In this document: positions 10,616 through 22,675 of the stretch, in pieces
How the letters are laid out: each line of letters begins with the position of its first letter
Numbering within the stretch: the stretch's first letter is position 1
Source of the DNA: Morchella semilibera
Taxonomy: Eukaryota; Ascomycota; Pezizomycetes; Pezizales; Morchellaceae
Length of the DNA: 64,000 bases
NCBI GenBank assembly: GCA_009192285.1
Contig: WBVU01000012.1
Coordinates: 1,054,001 to 1,118,000, forward strand
Direction of reading: 5' to 3'
Notes under the pieces: generated by a model
What the model was told of the DNA's origin: nothing
The model's input: the letters and a program-made list of their open reading frames with translations, nothing else
The model's database searches: none
Position numbers and translations under genes: made by a program

Positions 10616-12773
10616 CTAAACTCCCTGACTCCCTGACAAGAGTTCCAAAATCTCATCATGTCCATTCTCTTCTGCTATCTCGTACGCCGTTTTGCCACAT
10701 TTATCGCAATTAACATCGGCCCCACGTTCCACGAGTATTTGAACAATATCAGCATGTCCATTTTTCGCTGCTGCCCACAGAGCTGTTGTGCCGCCTTTTT
10801 TAGATGGCTCTGCGTTGACATCGGCCGAGTAACTTAACAACAGCTGGACTATCTCGGTGAACCCGGCCTCTGCGGCTGCCTGTAATGCAGTTCGGCCCCA
10901 GCAATCAGAGGGTCTAGCATTAACATTGGCTGAATGCTCTAAAAGCATTTGGACAATATTGGGAGGTCCACCGCCGGCAGCTGCTTGTAACGCGGTGCGT
11001 CCTTTCTGTTTGCTAGGTTCGGCATTTACTTCAGCTCCATTCCGCAAAAGAAAATCTACGGCTCCATCGTCCCCGCTTTCAGCTGCGGCCTGCAATGCCG
11101 TTCTTCCACCCATTTCACATGGATCTTCGTTCACGTTGGCCTCATATTTCTTTACTAGGCTAACCAATGTATCTGTATATCCAAAGCTAGCGGCCGCTTG
11201 CAAGGCTGTGAGGCCCCCCTTTTGTGATGGCTTCGCGTGAACATCTGCCCCGTGTTCCAATAAAAGCTCAACCAATTTGTGGTTTCCTGATTCTGCCGCA
11301 GCTTGCAGTGCCGTCCGCCCATTCCAGCTGGCTGCTGGCTCGTCGTTCACGTTTGCACCCCGGTCCAGGAGCAACTTAACTACGAAAAGATGACCATTCA
11401 AGGCTGCGGTTTGCAACAAACTCCGCCCCCTAATAGTCGTATGAGGCAAGTCCCCATCGGCCACAAAGACCCTTAGCAATAAATCCAAGAGAGAGGTGTA
11501 CCCTCTGACTGAAGCCTCATGTGCTAAATATTCGGGAGGTTTCCCTATTTCTTTGAGAGTGGCTTTGATGATATCAGGAAGGCCATTTCGGTGTGCCTGA
11601 ATAATATTCCCAGCTGTCACAGAATCAATGCCTAGGGAGGCCATCTGATTCTCTATATCTGGGAAATCGACGCCTAAAGGCTCTTCGGTAAACCAATCGT
11701 GCTTTAGCGCATCTTTTGCTGTCATGCGAGACTTTGGTTCGGGGACCAATAGCTTTTCGATAAAGTCAATGCCCTTTTGACTGATGCCCGCATTTTGCAA
11801 ATATCCCGAGGGGAAATCCACTTCATAATTACAAAAGGCGCTCAAGAAAGCCATGTTGATTGAAGGCTCGTATTCGTCCCCCGAGAGTCCTGAAACGTAC
11901 GAAATTTCCTCCTCTGGGGTCGGCGTCTCTAAAAAGGGTACCTCGGACGTCAGAAGCTCATGAACCATGCATCCCATAGACCACATATCGACAGCAAACG
12001 GATATTCTCCTCCTAACGATAGTCTTTGAGTCATGAACCCCAACATTTCCGGGGCGCTGTATTTCATGGTTCCACATTGAGTCCTGAGCATGGTATTTAC
12101 TGTGGATTTGGACGCCCCGAAATCAGCTAACTTGACGTGAATCGGCGAAAGTGATGTAATGAGAACATTCTACTGGTCTGTCAGCTTTAGATTCTTTTAC
12201 TAGGCATATATATAGGGCTCAGAACCGGAGGCTTTAAGTCGCGGTGATAGAGATTTCTCTCATGCAGGACAGCAAGCGCTTCCAGTAGTTGCCGGGTGAT
12301 TTCGATGCCGTTAGATTGGGCATCCTCTTTAAAATTCTGGATATAACTGCCCAAATCACCCAGTGGAGCATACTCCATCGCAATGAAAAATGAAGAATCA
12401 TCTTCGTACCATCCGAAGAACTGGATGAATAACTCCCAGTGCTTTATGGACGTCAGCACTAGCTCCGAGCTGCATACAATATATATGCACTTACATCTTG
12501 TACCATGATCAACGCCCTCACTTCACGCTCAAGATAGAACTCCGTATTGACGGCAGACTTTCGTAAAATGCTTTTGACTGCCCTCAAAGACTCCACCCCT
12601 TCGACCATCGCTTTCTCGAGCGTTACTTTTCCAAAGCCCCCCCCTCCGATTTCTTTTACCCTTTCCCATATGATGGGTTCCCCGTTTGCTGTTATCTGGG
12701 TGGTCTTATCCGCATCAAATGTAACTGCCAACTTATAAGAGTTTATATCAGAAACCAGGACACTAGAAGTCAT
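10616..12773 (-). CDS. Protein kinase fused to C-terminal ankyrin repeats
   Basis: Three exons: 12773-12495, 12441-12226 and 12169-10616, about 682 aa. The first intron has a GTAAGT donor, a CTGAC branch site and an AAG acceptor, so its 3' end is less certain than that of the second (12225-12170). The kinase domain is complete: glycine loop GGGGFGKV (43-50), AVK lysine K67, HRDLKPPN (159-166), DFG (181-183), and SAPEMLG with MWSMGCMVHELL. It should be an active Ser/Thr kinase. After a helical linker come about eight ankyrin repeats. Several share GRTALQAAA and a finger of the type NAEPSKKGG, giving a period near 36 residues instead of 33. Such fusions are known in filamentous fungi and may act in signalling or non-self recognition; the target is unknown. 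Confidence 0.88.
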
Positions 12774-14008
12774 GTTGAATACAGCACCGATTGTTGTGAT
12801 GGCGTAATGTGCGGATATCCTGGCCTAAATACCCCTCTTTTAGAGTGCAACATATCCTTCCGCGGGTAAAATCTTGCATTTGTCATTGCAGCGGTATACG
12901 TAGTTGATTGGCCAAATTCAGGGTTTAGATCAAGCAGAGTTTGTGGGCATTGGATGACTTCCAGTGAAAATTTAGATTCCAGAATCTGAATCTGAACAGA
13001 GGGGGGGAGGGGTCGGTTCAGATTTCTAAACTTCAGAAACCTGGAAAGCAGTAATATGATTGGTTGCCCGTGAGCCTTGCCAGAAAATCTAAGTTCTAAA
13101 TTTCCTACGGGAAGTCATCCATTAACTCGGACCTATCTGTGACAGACGACCAGACAACCCATACCTTCCTAGCAGCCTCTTCGTCTGTTCCTGCGATTCA
13201 CAACTCCTTGCTGAAGCAATGGCGCGGTGATAGACCGAATTTCAAGGATAAGTGATATAGCTACACCTAACCGCGTCTAGGGGACTGCAAAAGGTCTGGA
13301 AAGTCTCTATTATACTACATAGTAGAAGTCCTTAATATATGCTTGTACTGATGATCGTTTAAAAGAGCTGATGTCTCCCGTCGGTGTTCTGTTGATCACA
13401 AAAGTGTTTCATAAGCGTTGGGCGCAGCAATCCACAAACCAGGTCCGCTCAGTTACTAACCTTACTTGTGAGCGGTTACCTCAATCATAGATTATCACTC
13501 GATTGTCGCCCAGAGCCACATTCGTCCGTGGTCCAAACTACCACCTTATGTTAATAAATTCAACATGTAAGCATATCGTACAGTACCAAAAGGTGGGGTT
13601 TAATAGGTACCATAGCAAATTACGGGACCATGAGCATATGAGTCTTAGCCATTTATATAGTGTAACAATTCTTTGGCGTGGCTGATATCTCACTGGTGCG
13701 TAAAATTCATATCAAGTACCATTTGGATGGTATGCATGTATCCTAAAATTAAAACCTCTAGGCAATAGTTATTTCATGATCGCCAGTACCGCAAAAACCC
13801 CAAAGTTTGACTCTGGCCAGGGATTACCTGCTTAACATGTAGGCACCGGGCCAAAGACACTTGCAGGCCACGGGCGGTCCAATCCCCGCTTACCCGACTT
13901 TGGAAAGATCCGGGGTCTTGGCAAGTCACTACGTTTTCAGCCTCATTCGCGCTCAGCTCCTAGTTGCTCCCATTGCTGTCCTCAGCTATTTTCCGAAATC
14001 ACTACACC
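12774..14008. other. Divergent promoter region between kinase-ankyrin and VPS52
   Basis: The two flanking genes are transcribed away from each other, so both promoters lie here. It contains an imperfect inverted stretch around 12965-13045 built from AGAATCTGAATCTGAAC and GTTCAGATTTCTAAAC. One minus-strand copy of the CGAGTGATAAT motif lies at 13484-13503. No gene seen. Confidence 0.55.
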
Positions 14009-16301
14009 ATGTGGAGACCTGGAACTTGGAACTCGAATACAAATGCTCCTGTGCGATCTTCATCCCCAGCGCCGCTGTACCCAAATAACAACTCCCCGAG
14101 CCCTCTCCCTGGCCGCAGGCCTGGAAGCCGGCCACAGCTTGCTCATCGGACATCGTCGTTAAGTCTTTCATCCTCGGCCAATGCATCTACAACCAGCCTT
14201 GCAAGCTCAGTGCGGCAACAGCAACAGACGTTTGGCCTGAGACGGGCGGCAACAGTCCCTATACCATCAGGTATCCGGGACCCGTTGGACGTCTTAGAAG
14301 GGATACTCGGGGTGCAAGTGAAATCTGGCCTCGAAATCGACGCTGGTGGGGAGGGAGCTGGACGAGAGCCAGATCTCGAGGATCTGGGAGAGATTAACTT
14401 TGGAACATTGAGTCTAGAGGAGTTTGTTCAGAAAGAGGAACAGCGTGAGGTGGATGCTCAGGATCTAGCTGCAAGGGCTAGGAAACACAGCGTGAACACG
14501 CTGGTGGATTGTGAGTTCTAGACTCCCCGTTGAATAACCCGCGCTAATAAGCATGTGCAGATGAGCGGGAGCAGGGCAAGTTTGTAGATCTACATCGGTC
14601 CATAAAAGTTCTTAGATCTCCACCTATGATAACCCGGATCTTCGCTTACCTCAGGATCATTTGAGAATAGGCTTGCGACGAGGTTCTTAAGTCTGTCGAA
14701 TCTTATCTTTACGCCTTTCAGACAGACCTCGGGGTTGTCAGCGCAGAAATTGAGACCCTCCAGAACCGTTCAACGAATCTCAACAATCGTCTCGATAATA
14801 GGAAAAATGTCGAAAAGGCGCTTGGCCCCATCGTGGAAGATATCGCGCTATCGCCAAGGGTTATACGAAAGATCGTTGAGGGTGAGGTTAATGATAGTTG
14901 GGTGAAAGCTTTGAAAGAAGCAGATCGCAAGATGAAAGCCATCGAACTCTTAGATTCTACCAAAGTCAAGGCAGCACAAGATGTTAAGCCAGAACTAGAA
15001 AGACTCACACATAAGGTCTGCTCCCCTAAATGACTTGATGATTTTTGGATATTAGCCCCGAACTGACCGGTCCCAGGCAATCGAAAGAGTGCGGGATTTC
15101 TTCGTCGCTAAAATTAAGGCTATCCGAGTTCCTGGAGCAAACGCCCAAGTCATTCAACAACAAGGGTTCATTCGATACAAGGAACTCTTTCTTTTTATGG
15201 CAACCCACCATGCGCAACTGGCAGAAGAAATCGGGCAAGCTTATATCAACACAATGCGTTGGTACTATCTTAGTCACTTCCAGCGCTATAATGCGGCACT
15301 GCAGAAACTCAAACTCCACACCATGGACAAACATGATACAGTTGGTCAAGACGAGCCAGCACGAAGAAATAACCTTCTTCCGTCACTCAAATCAGTTCCG
15401 GCGGCTTCATATGACCCCTTCAATATAGGCCGTCGGATTGATACCCTCAAAAACCGCACTGCGCCAATTATGACTTCTCATCAGGCCGAAGAAGATAGAA
15501 CAACGCATTATCCCGAAGTTTACTTTCGCCATTTTAATGCTGCACTCGTCGAGAACGCTTGTGCGGAATATCTTTTCATTACGGACTTCTTCTCCCACAA
15601 AACCTATGAGCAAGCATCAGCAATGTTCTCCGCCATATTTTCGCCAACCTTTACGCTTGCACAAACGGTTACAAAACACCTCATAGATGCTACTCTTGAT
15701 TGTCACGGTGTTTTACTATGCGTAAGACTAAACCAGTATTCTGCCTTTGAAATGCAAAAGCGCCGGGTCCCTGCCGCAGACGCATACATCAATGCGACTA
15801 GCATGCTCCTCTGGCCCCGCTTTCAGATCGTTATGGATGCGCATTGCGAGTCACTCCGCAAATCCTCTCTTATTGCCAGTGGTAGCGGAAGAAGCCAGCT
15901 CAGTGCTCTTGGTTTGGCAGCAACGAATACAGCAAAGCAAAGCGCTGCACCACACTTCCTCACACAGAGGTTCGCATGCTTTGTTCAAGGGATATTGGCG
16001 CTAAGCAGTGAAGCCGGCGATGATGAGCCTGTTGCAAACAGTCTTGGACGTTTAAGGGGGGACTTTGAAGCATTTTTGACAAAGCTCAGCGCAGGAATTG
16101 TAGAGAAGGGGAAGAGAGAACGCTTTTTATTTAATAACTATTCACTGATTCTGACAATAATATCAGTGAGTTTATTCCTTTCCCCCCTGACAGGTTGCTG
16201 AACATGTACTAACTGTTTGAACGTGGCAGGACACCGAAGGTAAACTAGCAGCTGAGCAGAAAGCGCATTTCGATGCTTTGAAGAAGGCATATGAAGCATA
16301 G
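14009..16301 (+). CDS. VPS52: Vps52, subunit of the GARP tethering complex
   Basis: Vps52 is a core subunit of the Golgi-associated retrograde protein complex (with Vps51, Vps53 and Vps54), which tethers endosome-derived vesicles at the trans-Golgi network. Five exons: 14009-14510, 14561-14607, 14671-15015, 15077-16165 and 16230-16301, totalling 2055 nt (684 aa), close to the family's usual size. The Ser/Pro-rich N-terminus is variable. The conserved block includes YEREQGKFVDLHRSIKACDE, VVSAEIETLQNRSTNLNNRL (a coiled coil), ERVRDFFVAKIKAIR, QQGFIRYKELFLFMATH and YPEVYFRHFNAALVENACAE, all typical of Vps52. The last intron separates only the C-terminal 23 residues. The second intron has an unusual GTTCTT donor but is required by the protein. 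An AATAAA lies near 16369. Single copy, intact. Confidence 0.95.
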
Positions 16302-17355
16302 GAAAGCGGTAATAATGAGGCTAGACTGGGTTTGAATATTCGGTGGTTTATGACTGTTTTTTCCCCCTCAATAAACGGCGTTATTTCTTTTCAATATGAA
16401 AGGAACCGTATATCTTCTTTTGGTTTCTATAAACACTGATTCTAAGAAACTAATAGGTCTTCAATTGGAGACCACCACGAATAGATTCAATTTCTTAACT
16501 TCATCTGTAGAATAAAATCGTAGGGATATATGCTGATGGATCATTGTTTATATGGTTTTTATATCTGTATCAAGTATTTACTGTTTTTGGAATGATTCCC
16601 TTGGTTGACAAACTCTTAATAGACTGTTGGATATTTGTGCATCAATCTGGAGCTTGCCGAATCATGAACCAAGGTAAGCATGATGATGCATTATACCCTG
16701 ATATGGCCTTTGGACACAGGATTATGATATGAGTACTTGGCCATATATGTATTGTTTCTTCCGTTCGTTGCGTACATATATATGTATGTATATCTCGGTT
16801 CACTTAACACCATCCTCTCTAGGTACTCTGGCTTGGATAGTGCTTCCCGCAACTGTAGACTTTCTTTTACCTCGCCTTTCTAGCTCGCATTCAGATTGGT
16901 TCAAGACACCGAGTGAGTTACTATGAATCAAGCTTGGCCACAAAAATTTCAAATTAAAGCTCTCGGTCGGTTTCACTTAAGCTTAAACCAACCCAATCAA
17001 GTCTGGAACGTGGCAGGCGTACTCCCGTTTATACAGCCAGTCAACATAGCAGGTCGACTTAAGCAAAAATTTGAGGTCACAGTTTGATGTGATGCCATCG
17101 ACTCTTGTCACAATTAAATACGAACATAGTTATTAAGTATGCCCGCCGATTTCGCTTAAACCCGCTGTCGATCTTTACCGTTTGCCAAGCTTTGTGGCTT
17201 CGGGAAGGTGTAACCACGATGGTCCCTAACCTAACGCCATCTTTCCTCCGCTCGTGCCCAAGCTATAAAAACCACCTTCTCCCAACAGCATTCCATCATA
17301 GACCATATTCCATAGCTTGAGATTTTTTTTTAATGTAACAGCTTGCGCACAACTC
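16302..17355. other. Intergenic region
   Basis: The first 100 bases are the 3' UTR of VPS52. Beyond that I see no coding signal. It is AT-rich with short polypyrimidine tracts before the next start codon. Confidence 0.6.
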
Positions 17356-18628
17356 ATGTCCCATCCTCCAGAACCTTCGGCCGCCTCCCCACCTACTCAG
17401 GCTCCTAAACGTCGCGTCCGAGCACCGCCTCCAAAAAACTGTTCATGTGAATGGTGCGGTGCAGTGTTTACTAAAAGTGGGCTAGGGCGGCACTATGACC
17501 AGTGGGTTTATGCGGTCAGTCCTGCCAGGCCAGATGATAAACACACAGATGAGGCAATTGCCCAGATGCGAAATCTTCGGCATGACGTTCGACGGTTACG
17601 GGGAATGAAGCATATGGATCCTAAGGAGGTCGGTATCGTGTGCGACTGACTCGGTGCGTTTCTAAGCTAGAGCGCGCTGACGGTTTGGGATCGTGTAGAA
17701 GAAGAGCCTGCAGAACCGGAGGAACTACGAAAGACATCAAGAGCAGCAGGTTGAAAAAAAGAGGGTGAAGAGAATTGCGGACATGGCTAGAAGCATGGTA
17801 TTCAAAGAGCTTTCAAAAGAAGTGGAGGAAATGTGAGCCTTCCTAGGATCTATAAATCATAGAATATCACCATATTACCGCACTAGGATTACTCAGATCT
17901 TCACCCACTCTTAGCACAGCGTCACAAAGTTAAGATTGTGCTAATATCCTTTCAGAAAAGCCTCGAGCTCCCTGCCCTCAATGGCTCACTTTACCCCCGG
18001 ATCATCATTGACTCCCACGAGTTCCCAACAAATACTTAACTTTGCAACACTAGCTTATCTATTTCTTCCCGCACCACCGACACTATTTACCCCCTCCCCA
18101 CTTTGCCATACCGGGACCTGGAATGTAGCGCATCCTGATATCCATGAATACACAGCTTTATACACGCTCTTTCGCAACTCTCACCTAAGTGCCTGGTCAC
18201 CCCGTTTGAACGAGGAATGGGCACGGTGGCAGCCTCTCGATGATAATGAGAAGAAACGGCTCGCATTACAAGAGCTAGGACGTGCATTCGCACGCAAGGG
18301 GCATGAAGTTGAGAAACTCAATGCATATGCAGAATTATGGGAAAGCGGGAAAAGCCTGGAAGAGAGGGCAAAGAAGTGGGAAGAGAGAGCGGCTGTGTCA
18401 AGGGAAATGCACGGAAGGGCAGAGGAGGTGCAATTAACGACTGAGTTGGATCGTATCTGGAGCTCCAGGGATGGAGCTGTAGCCGGCGATAGTAGCGCTC
18501 CTCACAGTTCTGGGAATGGCCAAGGTGATGCGAATATGCCCTTGGATGACGCATCATCCGGAGACTGTGAAGAAGGGGACGAAGGGGACGAAGCGGGAGA
18601 AGCGGATGATGATACCAACTATCCCTAA
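17356..18628 (+). CDS. CxxC zinc-finger-like fungal protein
   Basis: Three exons (17356-17628, 17699-17832, 17956-18628; 359 aa) with introns of 70 and 123 nt. Near the N-terminus is a finger-like motif, CEWCGAVFTKSGLGRHYDQ: a CxxC pair and one histidine in C2H2-like spacing. It is followed by basic regions (RNLRHDVRRLRG and NRRNYERHQEQQVEKKRVKR). This resembles an uncharacterised Pezizomycotina family with a GLGRHLD-type finger. The usual second metal-binding histidine is not obvious, so zinc binding is inferred. The middle is largely helical (WARWQPLDDNEKKRLALQE) and the C-terminus very acidic (CEEGDEGDEAGEADDD). A nuclear role is plausible but not shown. Confidence 0.8.
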
Positions 18629-19210
18629 AACATATGATAATTCGTCAACCTAAGCGTGCTTTTTTTTTCTTTCTCGAATTTTGAGTCCTTTCCTTATTTC
18701 TTGTAGGAGGCCTATAGTCAGGGTGTAGTCCTTGGTCTTTGGATTGTTACTTGTTGTTGGAGAAATCGTGAATTTAGGAAACAAGGATTGGCGATTATGG
18801 GTTAATGGCTACTTATGTTGTGTGAGTCTTTGTTACACGTATTAGCGAACAGGAGGTAGAGAGTATTGATGTGATTCATGCCATATAAATGTAACGTTCC
18901 TACATGATGTATTTACATGTACTCTATCTACATAATCCGTTTCCCTGCTCATCGAGACCCCTACTCAGCAAGATTCACATACAAATATTTCTTGGTTGCA
19001 GGCTCGGCGGCCAGATTTTATATGGTGGAAGGCCGCAACTTCCGGCCAATACATGTAGGGGTCTCGCTAACCAGGGAAATGGAAAGTTTCCAGAACTACA
19101 TGTATGTATGGCCTGTTGCACTTATGGCCGGCGCAGTTCCGGAGACTTTCCCCCAATAGTACATACTCTATGGAAGCAACTACGGCGTTAATACTCAGCC
19201 ACAATAAATA
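18629..19210. other. Intergenic region with palindromes
   Basis: 3' UTR of the finger protein followed by non-coding sequence. TACATGTA occurs at about 18915, 19051 and 19099. No gene seen. Confidence 0.55.
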
Positions 19211-19476
19211 TATGTAAAGTCCCTACCCAAAAGTTTTCGTGAATGGGCTAATTACCACCCAAACTGGGTCCCAAGTGTAGAACCACAACACAGTTATGTA
19301 ATTATAATGAACAGAGGTAAATTCTTTTGAATTGGTAAAAAGGAGTGGTTAAGGTGTCATAAAATATTGTAGCGGAGACCTTTGTTGCTAGCATAGGAAG
19401 TAGATCTTGTATGGGTTTCATTACATGTATGTACTTGGCTTTCACGAAAACTTTTGGGTAGGGGCAGCTTTACATA
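19211..19476. mobile_element. MITE-like element with about 30-bp terminal inverted repeats
   Basis: The left end TGTAAAGTCCCTACCCAAAA continues into GTTTTCGTGAA (19213-19243). Its reverse complement returns at 19441-19474 as TTCACGAAAAC, TTTTGGGTAGGGG and CAGCTTTACA, with a three-base insertion in the right arm. TA flanks both ends, which fits a TA target duplication as made by Tc1/mariner-type transposases. The 266-bp element has no coding capacity, so it would be a non-autonomous copy. It lies about 215 bp upstream of the ankyrin gene start and could affect its promoter. Confidence 0.75.
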
Positions 19477-19691
19477 CATGTAGTTATGTAAAATTAGAAA
19501 CTCGGTGCAACACGACTAAGACGGGCGCGAGGCGATGCTAGCCCGAGTTTGCACGTGGCCCGACGATTGATTTATATTAACACACAGACTTTCCAGTAGT
19601 ACCCAACCCCCACCATCCACTCACTAGTAGATAAACCTCCCGTTAAACTCTGGGAAACTCTCACCAACAACACCTACCATCCATCATATCA

Positions 19692-21156
19692 ATGGACCAC
19701 GAGGATTTGATGACCGAACCTCTCCCTGCTACACAAGCGGAAGAACCCAACCCCTCTTCTGAAGGCTCCGACGGGAATAGTCCAACAAACGAAGCTATAG
19801 CGAACGAGGATCACGAAGTGGTGGGAACAGACATCGAGCAAGGGGCTGAACCAGATGCTGTTGGTGACGACGGGACCGGGAAGACTGCACTACATTCAGC
19901 TGTTGAATCTGGGAAGGAAGACGTAGTAAAACTGCTCCTCCAACATGGGGCCGATACCTCAGCCAAAGATAAAGAAGGGAATACTGCACTTTGGGCGGCC
20001 GTTTGGTCCGGGGGGGGAAGGCATGGTTCAGATTCTTCTCGAACATGGTGCGGATATCTCAGCCACAAATAATATAGGGAAAACTGTGCTTTGGGCGGCC
20101 GTTTTAACCAGAAACGAAGACATGGTTCAACTACTGCTCGATAATGGCGCCGATATCTCGGCGACAGATGATAAAGGAAGAACTGTTCTTTGGGATGCCG
20201 CTGCATTATCTTTCCAAAGCGAGGCCATGGTCGGTTTTCTCGTCGAGCACGGTGCTGATATCTCAGCCAGGGATAGCGAGGGAAACACCGCACTTTGGTA
20301 TGTCGTCTCTGGGAATCAGTATATGGGTTTTCATGCCCTCCGCGACCACGGTATCGATATTTCAGCCACGAATAAGACAGGACAGACGGTGCTTTGGGAG
20401 GCTCTTGTACTGGAAATGGAAGATATGGTCGAGGTCCTGCTCCTCTACGATATTGATCTCTCAGTCAAAGATAACCAAGGGCAAACCGCACTTTGGGAAG
20501 CTGTTCTTGTAGAGAACGAGAATTTACTCCTCCTTCTACTCAATGAAGATATGGATACCTTGGCCACGGATAATAATGGGGAGACAGTACTTATGCATGC
20601 CGTTTATTCTGGAAGTGAGGCTATGATCAATCTTTTACTTGATTATGGAGCGGATATCGAAGCCAAGAGTAATGAAGGAATGACTCCACTTAACCACGCC
20701 GTTTTGTCAGACAGGGAGAATATAGTTAAACTTCTCCTCTTCAACAGCGCTTGTCTCAATGTTCCTGACAATGACGGAGACACCGAACTTCTAAATGCTG
20801 TCAGTAATGGAAGTGAGAGTATGTTAAAGCTTTTACTTTCTTACGGCTCCAATATCTCGGTCAAAAATAGGTCAGGAAGCACTTTACTTTGGCCGGCCGT
20901 CATCAGCGATCATGCGGAGGTTATGATAACGTCTATTCTTGATTATGGCGTAGATATATCTTGCGCTGCGGCGGATGGGTCCACTGCCCTTCATTACGCC
21001 GCAGGGGTAGGAGTTCTAAACGCTGCCAAACTCTTGATAGAACGAGGAGCCGATTTATCCCTCTTGGATAAATCTGGAAACACACCACTAGCAATTGCTA
21101 TACAAAACGGGCACGAGGAGATTGCAAGATTATTGGGAGGGACATGCGTCGAATAG
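19692..21156 (+). CDS. Ankyrin-repeat protein, frame broken once
   Basis: The first ATG at 19692 opens a frame with an acidic N-terminus (about 60 residues) and then ankyrin repeats (GKTALHSAVESGKEDVVKLL). It runs out of frame at a run of eight G (20010-20017). The same repeat series continues one base later in another frame to the stop at 21154-21156, with about a dozen repeats such as GADISATDDKGRTVLWDAA. With seven G the gene would be one uninterrupted ankyrin protein of nearly 490 aa. No kinase, NACHT or other effector domain is attached. Its TALWAA repeat core resembles the last repeat of the kinase-ankyrin protein 7 kb away. Either a sequencing error or a real frameshift allele. Confidence 0.8.
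20010..20017 (+). other. G8 homopolymer at the ankyrin frame break
   Basis: Eight consecutive G coincide exactly with the switch of reading frame inside an ankyrin repeat (WSGG then EGMVQILLEHG). Length variation by one base here would explain the break. Confidence 0.75.
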
Positions 21157-22138
21157 TGTTGGATAGCTAAGACTTGCACCATTTCTCAACCAACATATAC
21201 GTGGGACCGGACAAGTCTTACATGTGTAGCTTGTGTTTTTGCTATTTGTTTTATATTTTTACGCCAACTTTTGCATTGGGCTATCGTCTATAATCTAGTA
21301 CTATGGTGTAGATAGACGTGCGAGGGGAGGCGGAAGTGCGAGGTACCAAATATCTTCTATTATAGAGGTCCCACACCAGGTGTGAGGGAGTGAAGATGAG
21401 ACAAAATAGGCTCTATATACCACTTTAACAACACCCTATTAGATATCGAATATGAAATAATTTCATGTTCGGCCAAAAACTGATATTCTGCGCAAAAACT
21501 GCTCCCCCATAAAGCTACAATAGGCTCGATCTGGATTGAGGAATATCTTATTTACAAGTCGTCCATTCGTGTAGGCTACATGTAGCTTGGTGGATAGGAC
21601 CCGAAGTTGCGTTTCTCGGGAATGGTGCGAAGAGAATCATCGAGTGATATTTCATGAATAGTCTAAGAATATGAAACATAAAGTACTATGGCAGCACTGG
21701 CCGTGGTTGCAACAGCCCCCACTGTCGCCAGACTTATCCCTACACCCTAGTACCCGGCGAGTGTGAGATACTGTAATTTGTACAGTTTAGCTTATCTTGG
21801 ATAAAAAGAGATACAGCTACTTAATACAAGTATGTATTTAAGGAGATTATCTCGAATTCTTTCACATGTTTGTGGTGATAATATTTCTGGGCGCTACCAA
21901 TAAACCAAATGTGATGCTTTAGTCAGCAAGAGAGAAGATCCGTGTGCCAAGTCCCCATTATCCTCTCCAGACCTTGATTCGGCAGCACCTGAGGTCAGAG
22001 TTCATATCGCCTTATCGCACCATTTCCCCGCCCCAACGCGTAAAGTACTTCAACGGCGCCCCCCCCCTAGCAAAACTACTTCATACTCAGAGATCCTTAT
22101 ACTCGAGTACACACCACAAAGTCCCCTAATCTTCAGAA
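21157..22138. other. Intergenic region
   Basis: No gene seen. It contains a TACATGTA at 21579 inside GCTACATGTAGC, the motif CGAGTGATATTTCATGAATA at 21641, and one copy of a roughly 50-bp dispersed repeat at 21853-21903 that recurs near 51405. Confidence 0.5.
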
Positions 22139-22675
22139 ATGGATCCGCCTACCTATCAGGAAGACCCTCAGCGTGAGGATCAGCTCTCCATATACTCTGC
22201 AGCCCCATCTTACCACTCCACTTCTACTCTTGTACCAACATATACTGCTCTCCCCTCCGCACGCCAGGCTCAGTCCCAAAACTACACCTCACTCCTCTCC
22301 GCAAACTACAATGTCAGTTCGTGGCCCTCCTTGACTGGTTCGGGGCATCAGAACCGCGCCTATGCGAATGTTGCAGAGCGACGGGCGCGGCGTGATCAGG
22401 CCGCTAGGGAAGTTGAGGATGCGGCGAGGGTTCTAAGTCGTATGAGAGATGATGACGGCCGGCGAGGGTCAGAGGTATCGGTAGTGTCAGTTCCGGAAGA
22501 GGATAGTGCAAAGGAGGCTGAGGTGGATATGCAGTTGGAGGAGGAGGCAAAAAGCTGGGATCATCTGGTCAGTCAAATGGCAGATTGGAGCGAGAGGGAG
22601 AGGAGGTGGGAAGAGTTTAGTAAGAGGTATAAGGAGGGAAAAAAGAGAGGGTGGGGGAGGATTCTAGGGGCCTGA
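22139..22675 (+). CDS. Small PPxY-containing fungal protein
   Basis: Single-exon frame of 178 aa beginning MDPPTYQEDP. The N-terminal PPTY is a PPxY motif, the ligand of WW domains (for example in Rsp5-type ubiquitin ligases and their adaptors). The first half is Ser/Tyr/Pro-rich and probably disordered. The second half is charged and likely helical (RRARRDQAAREVEDAARVL, then WDHLVSQMADWSERERRWEEF) with a basic C-terminus (KKRGWGRILGA). No signal peptide or membrane segment. I do not recognise a specific family; an arrestin-adaptor or trafficking link would be pure inference from the PPxY. Confidence 0.65.
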   Translation: MDPPTYQEDPQREDQLSIYSAAPSYHSTSTLVPTYTALPSARQAQSQNYTSLLSANYNVSSWPSLTGSGHQNRAYANVAERRARRDQAAREVEDAARVLSRMRDDDGRRGSEVSVVSVPEEDSAKEAEVDMQLEEEAKSWDHLVSQMADWSERERRWEEFSKRYKEGKKRGWGRILGA

